From NCBI GenBank assembly GCA_019241915.1, contig JAFAWI010000180.1, positions 1 to 8,262 on the forward strand: a stretch of DNA of 8,262 bases, read 5' to 3'. The notes beneath the pieces are model-generated. The model did not search any database. It saw nothing but the letters and a program-made list of their open reading frames with translations, and was not told the origin of the DNA. The stretch comes from Alphaproteobacteria bacterium. Its GTDB lineage: Bacteria > Pseudomonadota > Alphaproteobacteria > ATCC43930 > CGMCC-115725. A program made the position numbers and the translations under genes. Below are positions 1 through 6,132 of the stretch, in pieces. Position 1 is the stretch's first letter. The number at the start of each line of letters is the position of its first letter.

Positions 1-891
1 TTGCAGAAAAAACACGGCGAGCAGCGCGTGTTTGACGCGCCGATCGCCGAAGGCGGGCTGATGGGGGTCGCGGTCGGCATGGGCGCCTATGGCCTGCGGC
101 CGATCGTCGAAATCCAGTTCGCCGACTACATCTACCCGGCGACCGACCAGCTCATTTCCGAGGCGGCCCGGCTGCGCTATCGATCGGCCGGCGAATTCTG
201 GGCGCCGGTGACGGTGCGCGCGCCCTGCGGCGGCGGCATCTTCGGCGGCCAGACGCACAGCCAGAGCGTCGAGGCGATTTTCGCCCATGTCTGCGGCCTC
301 AAAACCGTGATGCCCTCGACCCCCTACGACGCCAAGGGTCTGCTGATCGCGGCGATCGAAGATGACGACCCGGTGGTGTTCTTCGAGCCGAAGCGGCTCT
401 ACAACGGGCCGTTCGACGGCCACCCCGACCGCCCGGCGGTGCCGTGGTCGCAGCACAAAGCGAGCGAAGTGCCCGACGGCCATTACGCGATCCCGCTCGG
501 ACAAGCCGCGGTGGTGCGGCCGGGGAGCGACGTAACCGTGCTGGCCTATGGAACGATGGTGCATGTGGCGCTTGCTGCGGTCGAGGACGCCGGCGCCGAT
601 GCCGAGGTGATCGACCTGCGCACGCTGCTGCCGCTCGACATCGATACCATCGCCGCCTCGGTCAAGAAGACCGGCCGCTGCGTCATCGCCCACGAGGCGA
701 CGCGCACCTGCGGCTACGGCGCCGAGTTGGCCGCGCTGGTGCAGGAGCAGTGCTTCTACCACCTCGAAGCGCCGATCGTACGGGTCACAGGCTTCGACAC
801 GCCGTACCCGCACGCGCTCGAATGGGCGTATTTCCCGGGGCCGCAGCGGGTTGCCGACGGCATCCGGCAAGCGCTGGAGCGCCCGATTTGA
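1..891 (+). CDS. bkdA2: Branched-chain 2-oxoacid dehydrogenase E1 beta subunit (5'-partial)
   Basis: Beta subunit of the thiamine-diphosphate-dependent E1 component, which decarboxylates branched-chain 2-oxoacids (from Val, Leu, Ile) and passes the acyl group to lipoyl-E2 in the cytoplasm. The visible 296 residues cover the transketolase pyrimidine-binding domain (about 1-165) and the C-terminal transketolase domain (about 175-290). Family-typical stretches are FDAPIAEGG near residue 11, the FADYIYPA segment near 40, FGGQTHSQSVEAIF near 81 and KTVMPSTPYDAKG near 101; these read as the BCKDH type rather than the pyruvate dehydrogenase type. Family members are usually about 325-350 residues, so some 40 N-terminal residues lie upstream; the TTG at position 1 is only where the window begins, not a chosen start. 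The stop TGA overlaps the TTG start of E2 (TTGA). E1 alpha is expected immediately upstream. Substrate class is inferred from family resemblance. Confidence 0.9.
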   Translation: MQKKHGEQRVFDAPIAEGGLMGVAVGMGAYGLRPIVEIQFADYIYPATDQLISEAARLRYRSAGEFWAPVTVRAPCGGGIFGGQTHSQSVEAIFAHVCGLKTVMPSTPYDAKGLLIAAIEDDDPVVFFEPKRLYNGPFDGHPDRPAVPWSQHKASEVPDGHYAIPLGQAAVVRPGSDVTVLAYGTMVHVALAAVEDAGADAEVIDLRTLLPLDIDTIAASVKKTGRCVIAHEATRTCGYGAELAALVQEQCFYHLEAPIVRVTGFDTPYPHALEWAYFPGPQRVADGIRQALERPI

Positions 892-2228
892 CGCAGCGCG
901 TCGTCAAGCTGCCCGATATCGGCGAAGGCACCACCGAGGCCGAGATCGTGGCCTGGCTGGTTAAGCCGGGCGATGCGGTCCAGGAGGAAGACCCCCTTGC
1001 CGAGGTGATGACCGACAAGGCGACTGTCGAGATCCCGGCGCCGGTCGCCGGCACGGTGGTATCGATCCACGGCAAGGTGGGCGAGAAACTGGCGGTCGGC
1101 AGCGATCTGCTCGTGCTGGATGTCGGTGGCGGGGAAGCCGCGGCCAATGGCCGCCGGCCGGCAAAGGCTACGGTGAAGGCTACGACGCCAGCTGCCCCTC
1201 ACCCCAACCCTCTCTCCGCTGGCGCGGAGGGCGCGCGCGCCGCCGATGAGCGACCCCCTCCCCCGGCTTACAGGCAGAGGGAGGGGCCCGTCGCTTTGCG
1301 ACGGGGGGGTGAGGGGCCGGCGCCGGCACCAGCCCTGCCATCTGACCGCACCGGCAAACCGCTGGCATCGCCGGCGGTACGCAAGCGGGCATGGGATGCC
1401 GGCATCCCGCTGCAATTCGTGCGCGGCAGCGGCGCGGCGGGCCGCATTACCCATTCCGACCTCGACGCCTATGCGAACGGCACCTCGCTTGGCGATGGTG
1501 CAATGCCTCGGGTAACCGGGCTGGCAAAGCGCGACGGTGTCGAGGATGTGCCGATACGCGGGCTGCGCCGGGCGATCGCCGAGCGCATGCAACAGGCGGC
1601 ATCGCGGATCCCGCATTTCGCCTATGTCGAGGAGGTCGACGTCACGGGGCTCGAAGAACTGCGCGCGCATCTCAACGAAAGCCACAAGGACCGCGGCCGT
1701 TTGACCCTGCTGCCGTTTCTGCTGCGCGCGATCGTCAATTCAGTGGTTGAGCATCCGCAGGTCAACGCCCGCTACGACGACGAGGCCGAGGTCCTGCACC
1801 GCTACCGCGCGCTGCATGCCGGCATCGCGACGCAGACGCCGGGTGGATTGCTGGTGCCCGTCCTGCGCCACGCCGAGGCGCTCGATCTGTGGCAGGCGGC
1901 AGCCGAAATCGTCCGGCTCGCGGAGGCCGCGCGCGCCGGCTGCGCAACCCGCGAGGAGCTGACCGGGTCGACGTTGACGATCACCAGCCTCGGCCGGCTT
2001 GGCGGTCTCGCGGCGACACCGATCATCAATCGGCCCGAGGTCGCGATTATCGGGGTCAACCGCATCGTCGAGCGCCCCGTCGTGCGCGACGGGCGGATCG
2101 TTGTGCGCAAGATGATGAACGTGTCGTCGTCATTCGATCACCGAATCGTCGACGGCTGGGAGGCCGCCGCGTTTATCGCTTCACTCAAGGGCTACCTCGA
2201 ACAGCCCGCGACCTTATTCATCGGCTGA
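888..2228 (+). CDS. bkdB: Branched-chain 2-oxoacid dehydrogenase E2 (lipoamide acyltransferase)
   Basis: E2 core of the complex: its lipoyl arm accepts the acyl group from E1 and the catalytic domain transfers it to CoA. The frame stays open upstream of 888, but homology begins at RVVKLPDIGEG, so TTG at 888, overlapping the E1 beta stop, is the likely start (446 aa). Domains in order: lipoyl domain about 5-80 with the lipoylation lysine K44 in TDKA; a Pro/Ala-rich linker about 85-150; peripheral-subunit-binding domain about 156-192 (starts GKPLASPAVRKRA); catalytic domain about 212-446 with the active-site motif DHRIVDG (H418, D422). Oddity: residues about 103-144 are encoded by a 124-bp palindromic repeat lying in frame in the outer linker, giving an unusual HPNPL...RPPPP...QREG composition. 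No separate ribosome binding site is obvious, which fits translational coupling to E1 beta. E3 starts 1 nt after the stop. Confidence 0.92.
   Translation: MTQRVVKLPDIGEGTTEAEIVAWLVKPGDAVQEEDPLAEVMTDKATVEIPAPVAGTVVSIHGKVGEKLAVGSDLLVLDVGGGEAAANGRRPAKATVKATTPAAPHPNPLSAGAEGARAADERPPPPAYRQREGPVALRRGGEGPAPAPALPSDRTGKPLASPAVRKRAWDAGIPLQFVRGSGAAGRITHSDLDAYANGTSLGDGAMPRVTGLAKRDGVEDVPIRGLRRAIAERMQQAASRIPHFAYVEEVDVTGLEELRAHLNESHKDRGRLTLLPFLLRAIVNSVVEHPQVNARYDDEAEVLHRYRALHAGIATQTPGGLLVPVLRHAEALDLWQAAAEIVRLAEAARAGCATREELTGSTLTITSLGRLGGLAATPIINRPEVAIIGVNRIVERPVVRDGRIVVRKMMNVSSSFDHRIVDGWEAAAFIASLKGYLEQPATLFIG
1194..1317. repeat. Palindromic repeat element translated in frame inside E2
   Basis: A 124-bp element is bounded by perfect 12-bp inverted arms, GCCCCTCACCCC (1194-1205) and GGGGTGAGGGGC (1306-1317). 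Inside are three further inverted repeats: CTCCGC/GCGGAG (1214-1219 with 1224-1229), CCCCTCCC/GGGAGGGG (1255-1262 with 1279-1286), and CCCGTCGC/GCGACGGG (1287-1294 with 1298-1305, TTT loop). The whole can fold as a closing stem with three arms. From memory, CCCCTCACCCC-type repeats are common between genes in many proteobacterial genomes; here the unit falls within a coding region without breaking the frame. It encodes residues about 103-144 of the E2 linker. The inverted repeats are seen directly; membership of a dispersed family is inference from one copy. Confidence 0.75.
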
Positions 2229-2229
2229 C

Positions 2230-3618
2230 ATGTCCGAGCCGCGCCGGGTCCAGGTGCTGGTTGTCGGCGGCGGTGTCGGCGGCTACGTTGCGGCGCTGCG
2301 TGCGGCGCAACTCGGGCTCGATGCCGTGCTGGTCGAGGGCGACCGCCTCGGCGGCACCTGCCTGATCCGCGGCTGCATCCCGTCGAAGGCGCTGATCCAT
2401 GCCGCCGGCCGCTTTGCCGAGGCCGGCGCCGGGGCGGCGCTGGGCATCGCCGCTGCGCCGACGCTCGATCTTCGGCGTACGACCGCCTGGAAGGACGGCA
2501 TCGTCGATCGCCTCAGCAACGGGGTGGCCGGCCTGCTCGGTCGCGCCAGCGTGACCGTGATGCGAGGCTGGGCCACGTTCACCGACGCCAAGAACTGCAC
2601 CATCGAGACCGCCGACGGTCCGGTGGCGGTCGCCGCCGAGCATGTCATTCTCGCTGTCGGCTCCGAGGCGGTGCCGCTTCCGGGACTGCCGTTCGGCGGC
2701 GAGGTTATATCGTCAACCGAGGCGTTGGGTATCGCCAATTTGCCGCAGCACTTGGCGGTGGTCGGGGCGGGCTATATCGGCCTCGAACTGGGGATCGCGT
2801 TCCGCAAACTCGGCGCCGAAGTGACAATCGTCGAGGCGGCCGAGCGTATCCTGCCGCGTTATGACGCCCAGTTGACGCGCCCGGTGCGGCGCTGGCTGGA
2901 GCGGCACAAGGTGACGCTGCACCTGGGCGCCAAAGTAACCGGCCGCGACGGCGAAGGGCGGCTGCTGGTCGAAACCGCGCAGCGACAGAGTTTGGCAATC
3001 GCCGCCGACAGGATCCTGGTTACCGTCGGCCGCCGCCCGCGCACCGCCGGCTGGGGGATCGAGAACATGGCGCTCGCTATGGCCGGCCCGTTCGTCAAGG
3101 TCGACGACCAGTGCCGCACGGCGATGAAGAACGTCTGGGCCATCGGCGATCTGGTCGGCGAACCGATGCTGGCGCACAAGGCATCGGCGCAGGGCGTGAT
3201 GGTCGCCGAGATCATTGCGGGCGCCCGCCGCCGCTTCGACCCCGATTTGGTGGCGGCGGTGTGTTTTACCGAGCCGGAAATCGCCAGTGCCGGGCTGTCG
3301 CCGGACGAGGCGAAGGCCGCCGGCGAGGAAACCGTGGTCGGCAGTTTCCCGTTCTCCGCCAGCGGCCGGGCGCTGGCGCTCGAAGCCGGCGACGATGGCG
3401 GCTTTGTCAGGGTGGTGGCCCGCAAAAGCGATCAGCGCGTGCTGGGGCTCCAGGCGGTGGGACGCGATGTCGCCGAACTGGCCGGCGAATTCTCGCAGGC
3501 GCTGGCGATGGGTGCGGTGCTGGAGGATATCGCCGGGACGATTCATGTCCACCCGACACTCGGCGAGGCCATCGGCGAAGCCGCGCTCGCCGCGCTGGGC
3601 CGCGGGCTGCACATTTGA
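2230..3618 (+). CDS. lpdA: Dihydrolipoamide dehydrogenase (E3)
   Basis: FAD flavoprotein that reoxidises the dihydrolipoyl group of E2 and reduces NAD+. Length is 462 aa, normal for the family. The N-terminal FAD-binding Rossmann motif is VVGGGVGGYVAALRAAQLG (about 12-29). The redox-active disulfide is GGTCLIRGCIPSK with C44 and C49; most homologues I recall have Asn-Val or similar between the cysteines, so Ile-Arg is a mild variation. The NAD-binding motif GAGYIGLELG spans 179-188, a second FAD-contact region WAIGDLVGEPMLAHKA lies near 304-319, and the C-terminal dimerisation domain carries the catalytic HPTLGE (H441, E446). The ATG at 2230 follows the E2 stop by 1 nt, and the stop overlaps the HAD start. 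Clustering with E1 beta and E2 suggests the E3 dedicated to the branched-chain complex (lpdV-like), though it could also serve other 2-oxoacid dehydrogenases. Confidence 0.93.
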   Translation: MSEPRRVQVLVVGGGVGGYVAALRAAQLGLDAVLVEGDRLGGTCLIRGCIPSKALIHAAGRFAEAGAGAALGIAAAPTLDLRRTTAWKDGIVDRLSNGVAGLLGRASVTVMRGWATFTDAKNCTIETADGPVAVAAEHVILAVGSEAVPLPGLPFGGEVISSTEALGIANLPQHLAVVGAGYIGLELGIAFRKLGAEVTIVEAAERILPRYDAQLTRPVRRWLERHKVTLHLGAKVTGRDGEGRLLVETAQRQSLAIAADRILVTVGRRPRTAGWGIENMALAMAGPFVKVDDQCRTAMKNVWAIGDLVGEPMLAHKASAQGVMVAEIIAGARRRFDPDLVAAVCFTEPEIASAGLSPDEAKAAGEETVVGSFPFSASGRALALEAGDDGGFVRVVARKSDQRVLGLQAVGRDVAELAGEFSQALAMGAVLEDIAGTIHVHPTLGEAIGEAALAALGRGLHI

Positions 3619-4196
3619 TGGCGCCATCGACCGTGCTGTGGGCGCGGCGCGGCGCGGCGTTTTTCGACCGCGACGGCGTGATCAATCACGACGACGATTT
3701 CGTCGGCGAGATTGCGCGATTCCGCTGGATCGAGGGGGCCCGCGAGGCGGTGCGGCTGTGCAACGAAGCCGGGCTCTATGTCTTTGTCGTCACCAACCAG
3801 TCGGGCGTGGCGCGCGGCAAGTTTACCGAGGCCGATGTCGTGGCGTTGCACGATTACATGAAAGAGGAAATCGCCGCGGCGGGGGCGCGGATCGACGATA
3901 TCCGCTATTGCCCGCATCATCCGCAAGCGGCCATTGCCCGGTATCGCACGGTGTGCGGCTGCCGCAAGCCGCTGCCCGGCATGCTGCTCGATTTGATGCA
4001 GGCTTGGCCGGTAGATCGAGGACGCAGCTTTATGGTCGGGGACCGGGAACGCGATCTTGCTGCGGCAGCGGCCGCCGGGGTTGCCGGCTACCGCTTCGCC
4101 GGCGGCGATCTGGCCGGCTTCGTTGCGGCGATTCTCGCAGCAAGACGGCAGGCAAAAGAAAGGCCGGCGACCATGGGGCCGCCGGCTTTGTCCTAG
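3618..4196 (+). CDS. HAD-family phosphatase, GmhB-like (heptose-1,7-bisphosphate 7-phosphatase type)
   Basis: A 192-aa HAD-IIIA phosphatase. Motif I is FFDRDGVIN with nucleophile D17 and acid/base D19; motif II is TNQSG (59-63); motif III lysine is K117 in CRKPLPG; motif IV is GDRERD with D142 and D146. A zinc-binding loop of the GmhB/HisB-N kind is present: CPH (C98, H100) and CGC (C113, C115). In GmhB this enzyme removes the 7-phosphate of D-glycero-D-manno-heptose 1,7-bisphosphate for lipopolysaccharide or S-layer heptose synthesis; HisB-N-type histinol-phosphate phosphatases share the same motifs, so the substrate is not settled. The ATG overlaps the E3 stop (TGATG), so the gene looks like the last of the bkd operon, an unexpected place for a heptose gene. 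The 3' end overlaps the hairpin that probably terminates the convergent gene downstream. Confidence 0.82.
   Translation: MAPSTVLWARRGAAFFDRDGVINHDDDFVGEIARFRWIEGAREAVRLCNEAGLYVFVVTNQSGVARGKFTEADVVALHDYMKEEIAAAGARIDDIRYCPHHPQAAIARYRTVCGCRKPLPGMLLDLMQAWPVDRGRSFMVGDRERDLAAAAAAGVAGYRFAGGDLAGFVAAILAARRQAKERPATMGPPALS
4152..4189 (-). terminator. Rho-independent terminator for the - strand small-protein gene, inside the HAD gene 3' end
   Basis: Read on the + strand, AAAG (4159-4162) and CCGGCG (4164-4169) pair with CGCCGG (4180-4185) and CTTT (4186-4189), with one bulged G and a 10-nt loop. On the - strand the hairpin is followed by CCTTTCTTTTG, a good U-rich tail, so it fits best as the terminator of the gene at 4208-4486. 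The + strand side has only CTTTGTCC, so any effect on the bkd-HAD operon would be weaker. Confidence 0.6.
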
Positions 4197-4207
4197 GCAA
4201 AGCGTCG

Positions 4208-4486
4208 TCAGCGGGCGCCGCCCATCGGCTCGTACTGGTCGAACGACTGGACGCAGTCCTGCCGCAGATTCTGCACGAAGTCGATCGGATTGCATTCCTT
4301 GCGGATGCGGTAGGCGCGGAAACCGGGATTGGTCTCGAGCAGCCGATCGTAATGCGCGCTCCGGATATTGTTCTGCTCCGGCGTCTCCCACGGACCGTTG
4401 TAACGGAAATGCATCTGCGCCTGCGCGGGAAGGGCGATCAGCCCAATGACGGCGGCGGCACCCAGGAGTTGGGGGAACTTCGACAT
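4208..4486 (-). CDS. Small secreted (periplasmic) protein of unknown function
   Basis: A 92-aa protein starting at ATG 4486, with a clear Shine-Dalgarno GAGGAG at 4500-4495 (- strand) 8 nt before the start. Residues 1-23 form a Sec signal peptide: K3, a hydrophobic run LLGAAAVIGLIALP, and cleavage likely after AQA (A23). The mature part of about 69 residues is polar and aromatic-rich (MHFRYNGPWETPEQNN, RLLETNPGFRAYRIRKECN) and has two cysteines, C65 and C78, that could form a disulfide in the periplasm. I do not recognise a named family. The gene is convergent with the HAD gene (11 nt between stops) and divergent from the YihY-like gene, so it is probably transcribed alone. A strong ribosome binding site, signal peptide and own terminator support it as real. 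Confidence 0.75.
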   Translation of the reverse strand: MSKFPQLLGAAAVIGLIALPAQAQMHFRYNGPWETPEQNNIRSAHYDRLLETNPGFRAYRIRKECNPIDFVQNLRQDCVQSFDQYEPMGGAR

Positions 4487-4539
4487 CTGACTGTCTCCTC
4501 TTTCGGCTTTGGCAATGACGCACTGCGCGCTTGCGCGGC

Positions 4540-4553
4540 CGGTTGATCAACCG
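4540..4553. promoter_or_regulatory. 14-bp perfect palindrome, possible operator in divergent promoter region
   Basis: CGGTTGATCAACCG is its own reverse complement. It sits in the 173-bp region between the divergent starts at 4486 (-) and 4660 (+), 54 bp upstream of the - strand start. A second, GC-only dyad lies beside it at 4526-4537 (CGCGC TT GCGCG). The position suits a dimeric regulator site acting on one or both genes, but no regulator is encoded nearby, so the role is inference. Confidence 0.35.
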
Positions 4554-4594
4554 ATAGCAACGCCCTGCACGCGAGTTCGTTCCACGGCACGCGC

Positions 4595-4623
4595 TTGTTC
4601 GGTTCGGCACGGCACTACACAAT
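4595..4623 (+). promoter_or_regulatory. Weak candidate sigma70-type promoter for the YihY-like gene
   Basis: TTGTTC (4595-4600) and CACAAT (4618-4623) are 17 nt apart, ending 36 nt before the ATG at 4660. Both boxes deviate from consensus, and in GC-rich DNA such matches arise by chance, so this is only a candidate. Confidence 0.2.
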
Positions 4624-4659
4624 GGAGGAACGCGGCTGTCAGGCCGACGTTACCGAGAC

Positions 4660-5562
4660 ATGTCCGAGACGCAGCTGCGCTACCGCGTGCCGTCCGCCAC
4701 CGAGCGGCCGGCAAGCCGGCCGCGGCCGGACTGGTGGCGGCGCCTGCACGGTGTCTGGATTGGGATCGGCCGGGACAATATCTCGATCATGGCGGCGGGC
4801 ATCGCCTATTACGCGATGCTGTCGATCTTCCCGGGGATGTCGGCCCTGGTTCTGACCTACGGTCTCGTCGCCGATCCGCTGACGATCGAACAGCATGTCT
4901 CCGCGCTGGCCGGGGTGCTCCCCACCGAGGCGCTAAAGCTCGTGTCCGACCATCTGCATGCTCTGGTCAGCGCGCCCACCGAGAAACTCGGCATCGGCCT
5001 CATCGTCAGCGTCCTGATCGCGCTGTGGAGCGCCACCAGCGGCACCAGTGCGATCATGAACGCGCTCACCATCGCCTATGAGGGCAAGGAAGAGCGCGGC
5101 CTGTTTCATTTTTACGGCCTTGCGCTCGGACTCACCGTTGCCGGCGCGCTGTTCGGCCTGCTCGCGCTGGTGCTCATCGCCGGTGTTCCGGCGGCGTTCG
5201 GCCGGTTGCCGCTCCCGTTTTTTTGGCAGCAGATACTGGCGTTGGTTCGCTGGCCGATCCTTGCGGTCATGGCGTTTTTATGGCTGGGGATGCTCTACCG
5301 CGTCGCACCCAACCGCGATCGCCCGACCTGGGATTTTCTGCGGGCCGGTACGATCGCGGCCAGTCTGCTGTGGCTCGCCGGCTCCGCCGCATTCTCGTTT
5401 TATGCCGGCAGTTTCGGCTCCTATGACCGCACTTACGGCTCGGTCGGCGCGGTCGCGGTGATGCTGGTGTGGCTCTACGTCACCGCTTTCATCACGCTGG
5501 CGGGGGCGGAGCTCAATGGCCAGTTGATGCGGCACGACAGCGAATCCCGTATCGGCGTTTAA
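4660..5562 (+). CDS. YihY/BrkB-family integral membrane protein (UPF0761)
   Basis: A 300-aa inner-membrane protein of the YihY/BrkB (formerly 'ribonuclease BN'-labelled) family. After a basic cytoplasmic N-terminus (about 1-40) I count six hydrophobic segments: about 43-70, 109-133, 151-176, 192-213, 229-251 and 259-284. Family hallmarks are AGIAYYAMLSIFPG (46-59), MLYRVAPNRDRP (211-222) and SYDRTYGSVGAVAVMLVWLY (254-273) followed by LAGAELN. No catalytic residues are known to me; the biochemical role of the family is unsettled, and old links to RNase BN and to serum resistance should not be carried over. The ATG at 4660 has only a weak Shine-Dalgarno (CCGAG), but the family N-terminus fits. 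It is followed after 62 nt by the PRC-barrel gene, possibly co-transcribed. Confidence 0.88.
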   Translation: MSETQLRYRVPSATERPASRPRPDWWRRLHGVWIGIGRDNISIMAAGIAYYAMLSIFPGMSALVLTYGLVADPLTIEQHVSALAGVLPTEALKLVSDHLHALVSAPTEKLGIGLIVSVLIALWSATSGTSAIMNALTIAYEGKEERGLFHFYGLALGLTVAGALFGLLALVLIAGVPAAFGRLPLPFFWQQILALVRWPILAVMAFLWLGMLYRVAPNRDRPTWDFLRAGTIAASLLWLAGSAAFSFYAGSFGSYDRTYGSVGAVAVMLVWLYVTAFITLAGAELNGQLMRHDSESRIGV

Positions 5563-5612
5563 GCCGGAACCAAGAACGCGGCCGTCCTGTTGGCATGACA
5601 ATCTTCGCAACC

Positions 5613-5619
5613 AAGGAGG
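5613..5619 (+). promoter_or_regulatory. Ribosome binding site that fixes the GTG start at 5625
   Basis: AAGGAGG lies 5 nt before GTG 5625. It selects this start over the in-frame upstream ATG at 5595 and earlier codons, because only the GTG puts a signal peptide at the N-terminus. Confidence 0.75.
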
Positions 5620-5624
5620 CAACC

Positions 5625-6059
5625 GTGTCCAAGTCAACATTCACCGCCCTCGCCGTGGCGCTGGCGCTGGCCGCGCCGGCCTACGCGCAAACCACGACCG
5701 CACCCCGCGATTCGACGCAGCCGATGCGGCAGAACACCACTTTCACCACGCAGAGCGGCCAACTGCGCGCCGGCGAGATGATCGGCAGCACGGTTTATGA
5801 CGTGCACAACCGCGATATCGGCAGCGTCAAGGACATCGTCCTCGACCGCGACGGCAAAGTTGCTGGCGTCGTTGTCGATGTCGGCTCGTTTCTCGGCGTC
5901 GGCGGCAAATACGTCGCCGTGGCGCTCAACGACATCAAGATGGACAACAACCGTCTGACGCTCGACCGCACCAAGGAACAGCTGCAGTCGGCCCAGGCCT
6001 ATCCGCTCGACAACAACAGCAACGGCAGCAACAACAGCAACAAGAACACCAACAAATAA
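5625..6059 (+). CDS. Secreted PRC-barrel domain protein with Asn/Ser-rich tail
   Basis: A 144-aa protein from GTG 5625, chosen for its strong ribosome binding site and for the Sec signal peptide it creates (residues 1-21; LAVALALAAPAYA, cleavage after AYA). After a Thr/Gln-rich stretch (22-46), residues 47-115 form a PRC-barrel: LRAGEMIGSTVYDVHNRDIG, SVKDIVLDRDGKVAGVVVDV, then FLGVGGKYVAVAL and LTLDRTKEQL. PRC-barrels occur in RimM, photosynthetic reaction centre H subunits and many small alphaproteobacterial exported proteins; as a stand-alone domain the role is unknown, possibly protein or envelope binding. Residues 127-144 are low complexity (PLDNNSNGSNNSNKNTNK), encoded by AAC/AGC-rich DNA unlike the surrounding GC-rich coding. 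It lies 62 nt after the YihY-like gene and is followed by a strong hairpin. Confidence 0.85.
   Translation: MSKSTFTALAVALALAAPAYAQTTTAPRDSTQPMRQNTTFTTQSGQLRAGEMIGSTVYDVHNRDIGSVKDIVLDRDGKVAGVVVDVGSFLGVGGKYVAVALNDIKMDNNRLTLDRTKEQLQSAQAYPLDNNSNGSNNSNKNTNK
6011..6056 (+). repeat. AAC/AGC-rich low-complexity tract (C-terminal tail of the PRC-barrel protein)
   Basis: A run of AAC, AGC and AAG/AAA codons with occasional GGC/ACC encodes an Asn/Ser/Lys tail. It is imperfect codon-level repetition with a local fall in GC content, a likely site of length variation between strains. Confidence 0.5.
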
Positions 6060-6094
6060 CGGCATACCAGCCGCTAACGCTACGCCATGACAAT

Positions 6095-6130
6095 GGCGGG
6101 AGGGCCGGCAACGGCGCCGGCGCTCCCGCC
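6095..6130 (+). terminator. Strong GC hairpin downstream of the PRC-barrel gene, terminator-like without a U-tract
   Basis: GGCGGGAG (6095-6102) pairs with CTCCCGCC (6123-6130), and the inner GCCGGC (6104-6109) pairs with GCCGGC (6116-6121) around a 6-nt loop. It starts 36 nt after the stop codon. No T-run follows, so it may be a weak or Rho-assisted terminator, or a 3'-end stabiliser. Confidence 0.5.
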
Positions 6131-6132
6131 GC

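Noticed and set aside
444..887. Upstream extension of the E2 frame into E1 beta
   Set aside because: This part is out of frame inside E1 beta and Arg/Ala-rich. E2 homology starts at the TTG at 888.
1194..1317. The repeat as a CRISPR unit or an intrinsic terminator within E2
   Set aside because: There are no evenly spaced repeats with unique spacers, and the element is followed by G-rich coding sequence, not a U-tract. A palindromic repeat inside the gene explains it better.
2713..3627. Open frame on the - strand (304 codons) opposite E3
   Set aside because: The + strand E3 has complete FAD, NAD and catalytic motifs. The antisense translation matches nothing and mirrors codon bias.
3215..4546. 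443-codon + strand frame across E3, HAD and the intergenic region
   Set aside because: It overlaps E3 and HAD in a third frame, and its Arg/Pro-rich translation shows no domain.
3543..4622. Open frame on the - strand (359 codons) over the HAD gene and the small secreted gene
   Set aside because: It overlaps the HAD gene antisense and the real - strand gene in another frame; its product is a basic, low-complexity string without a domain.
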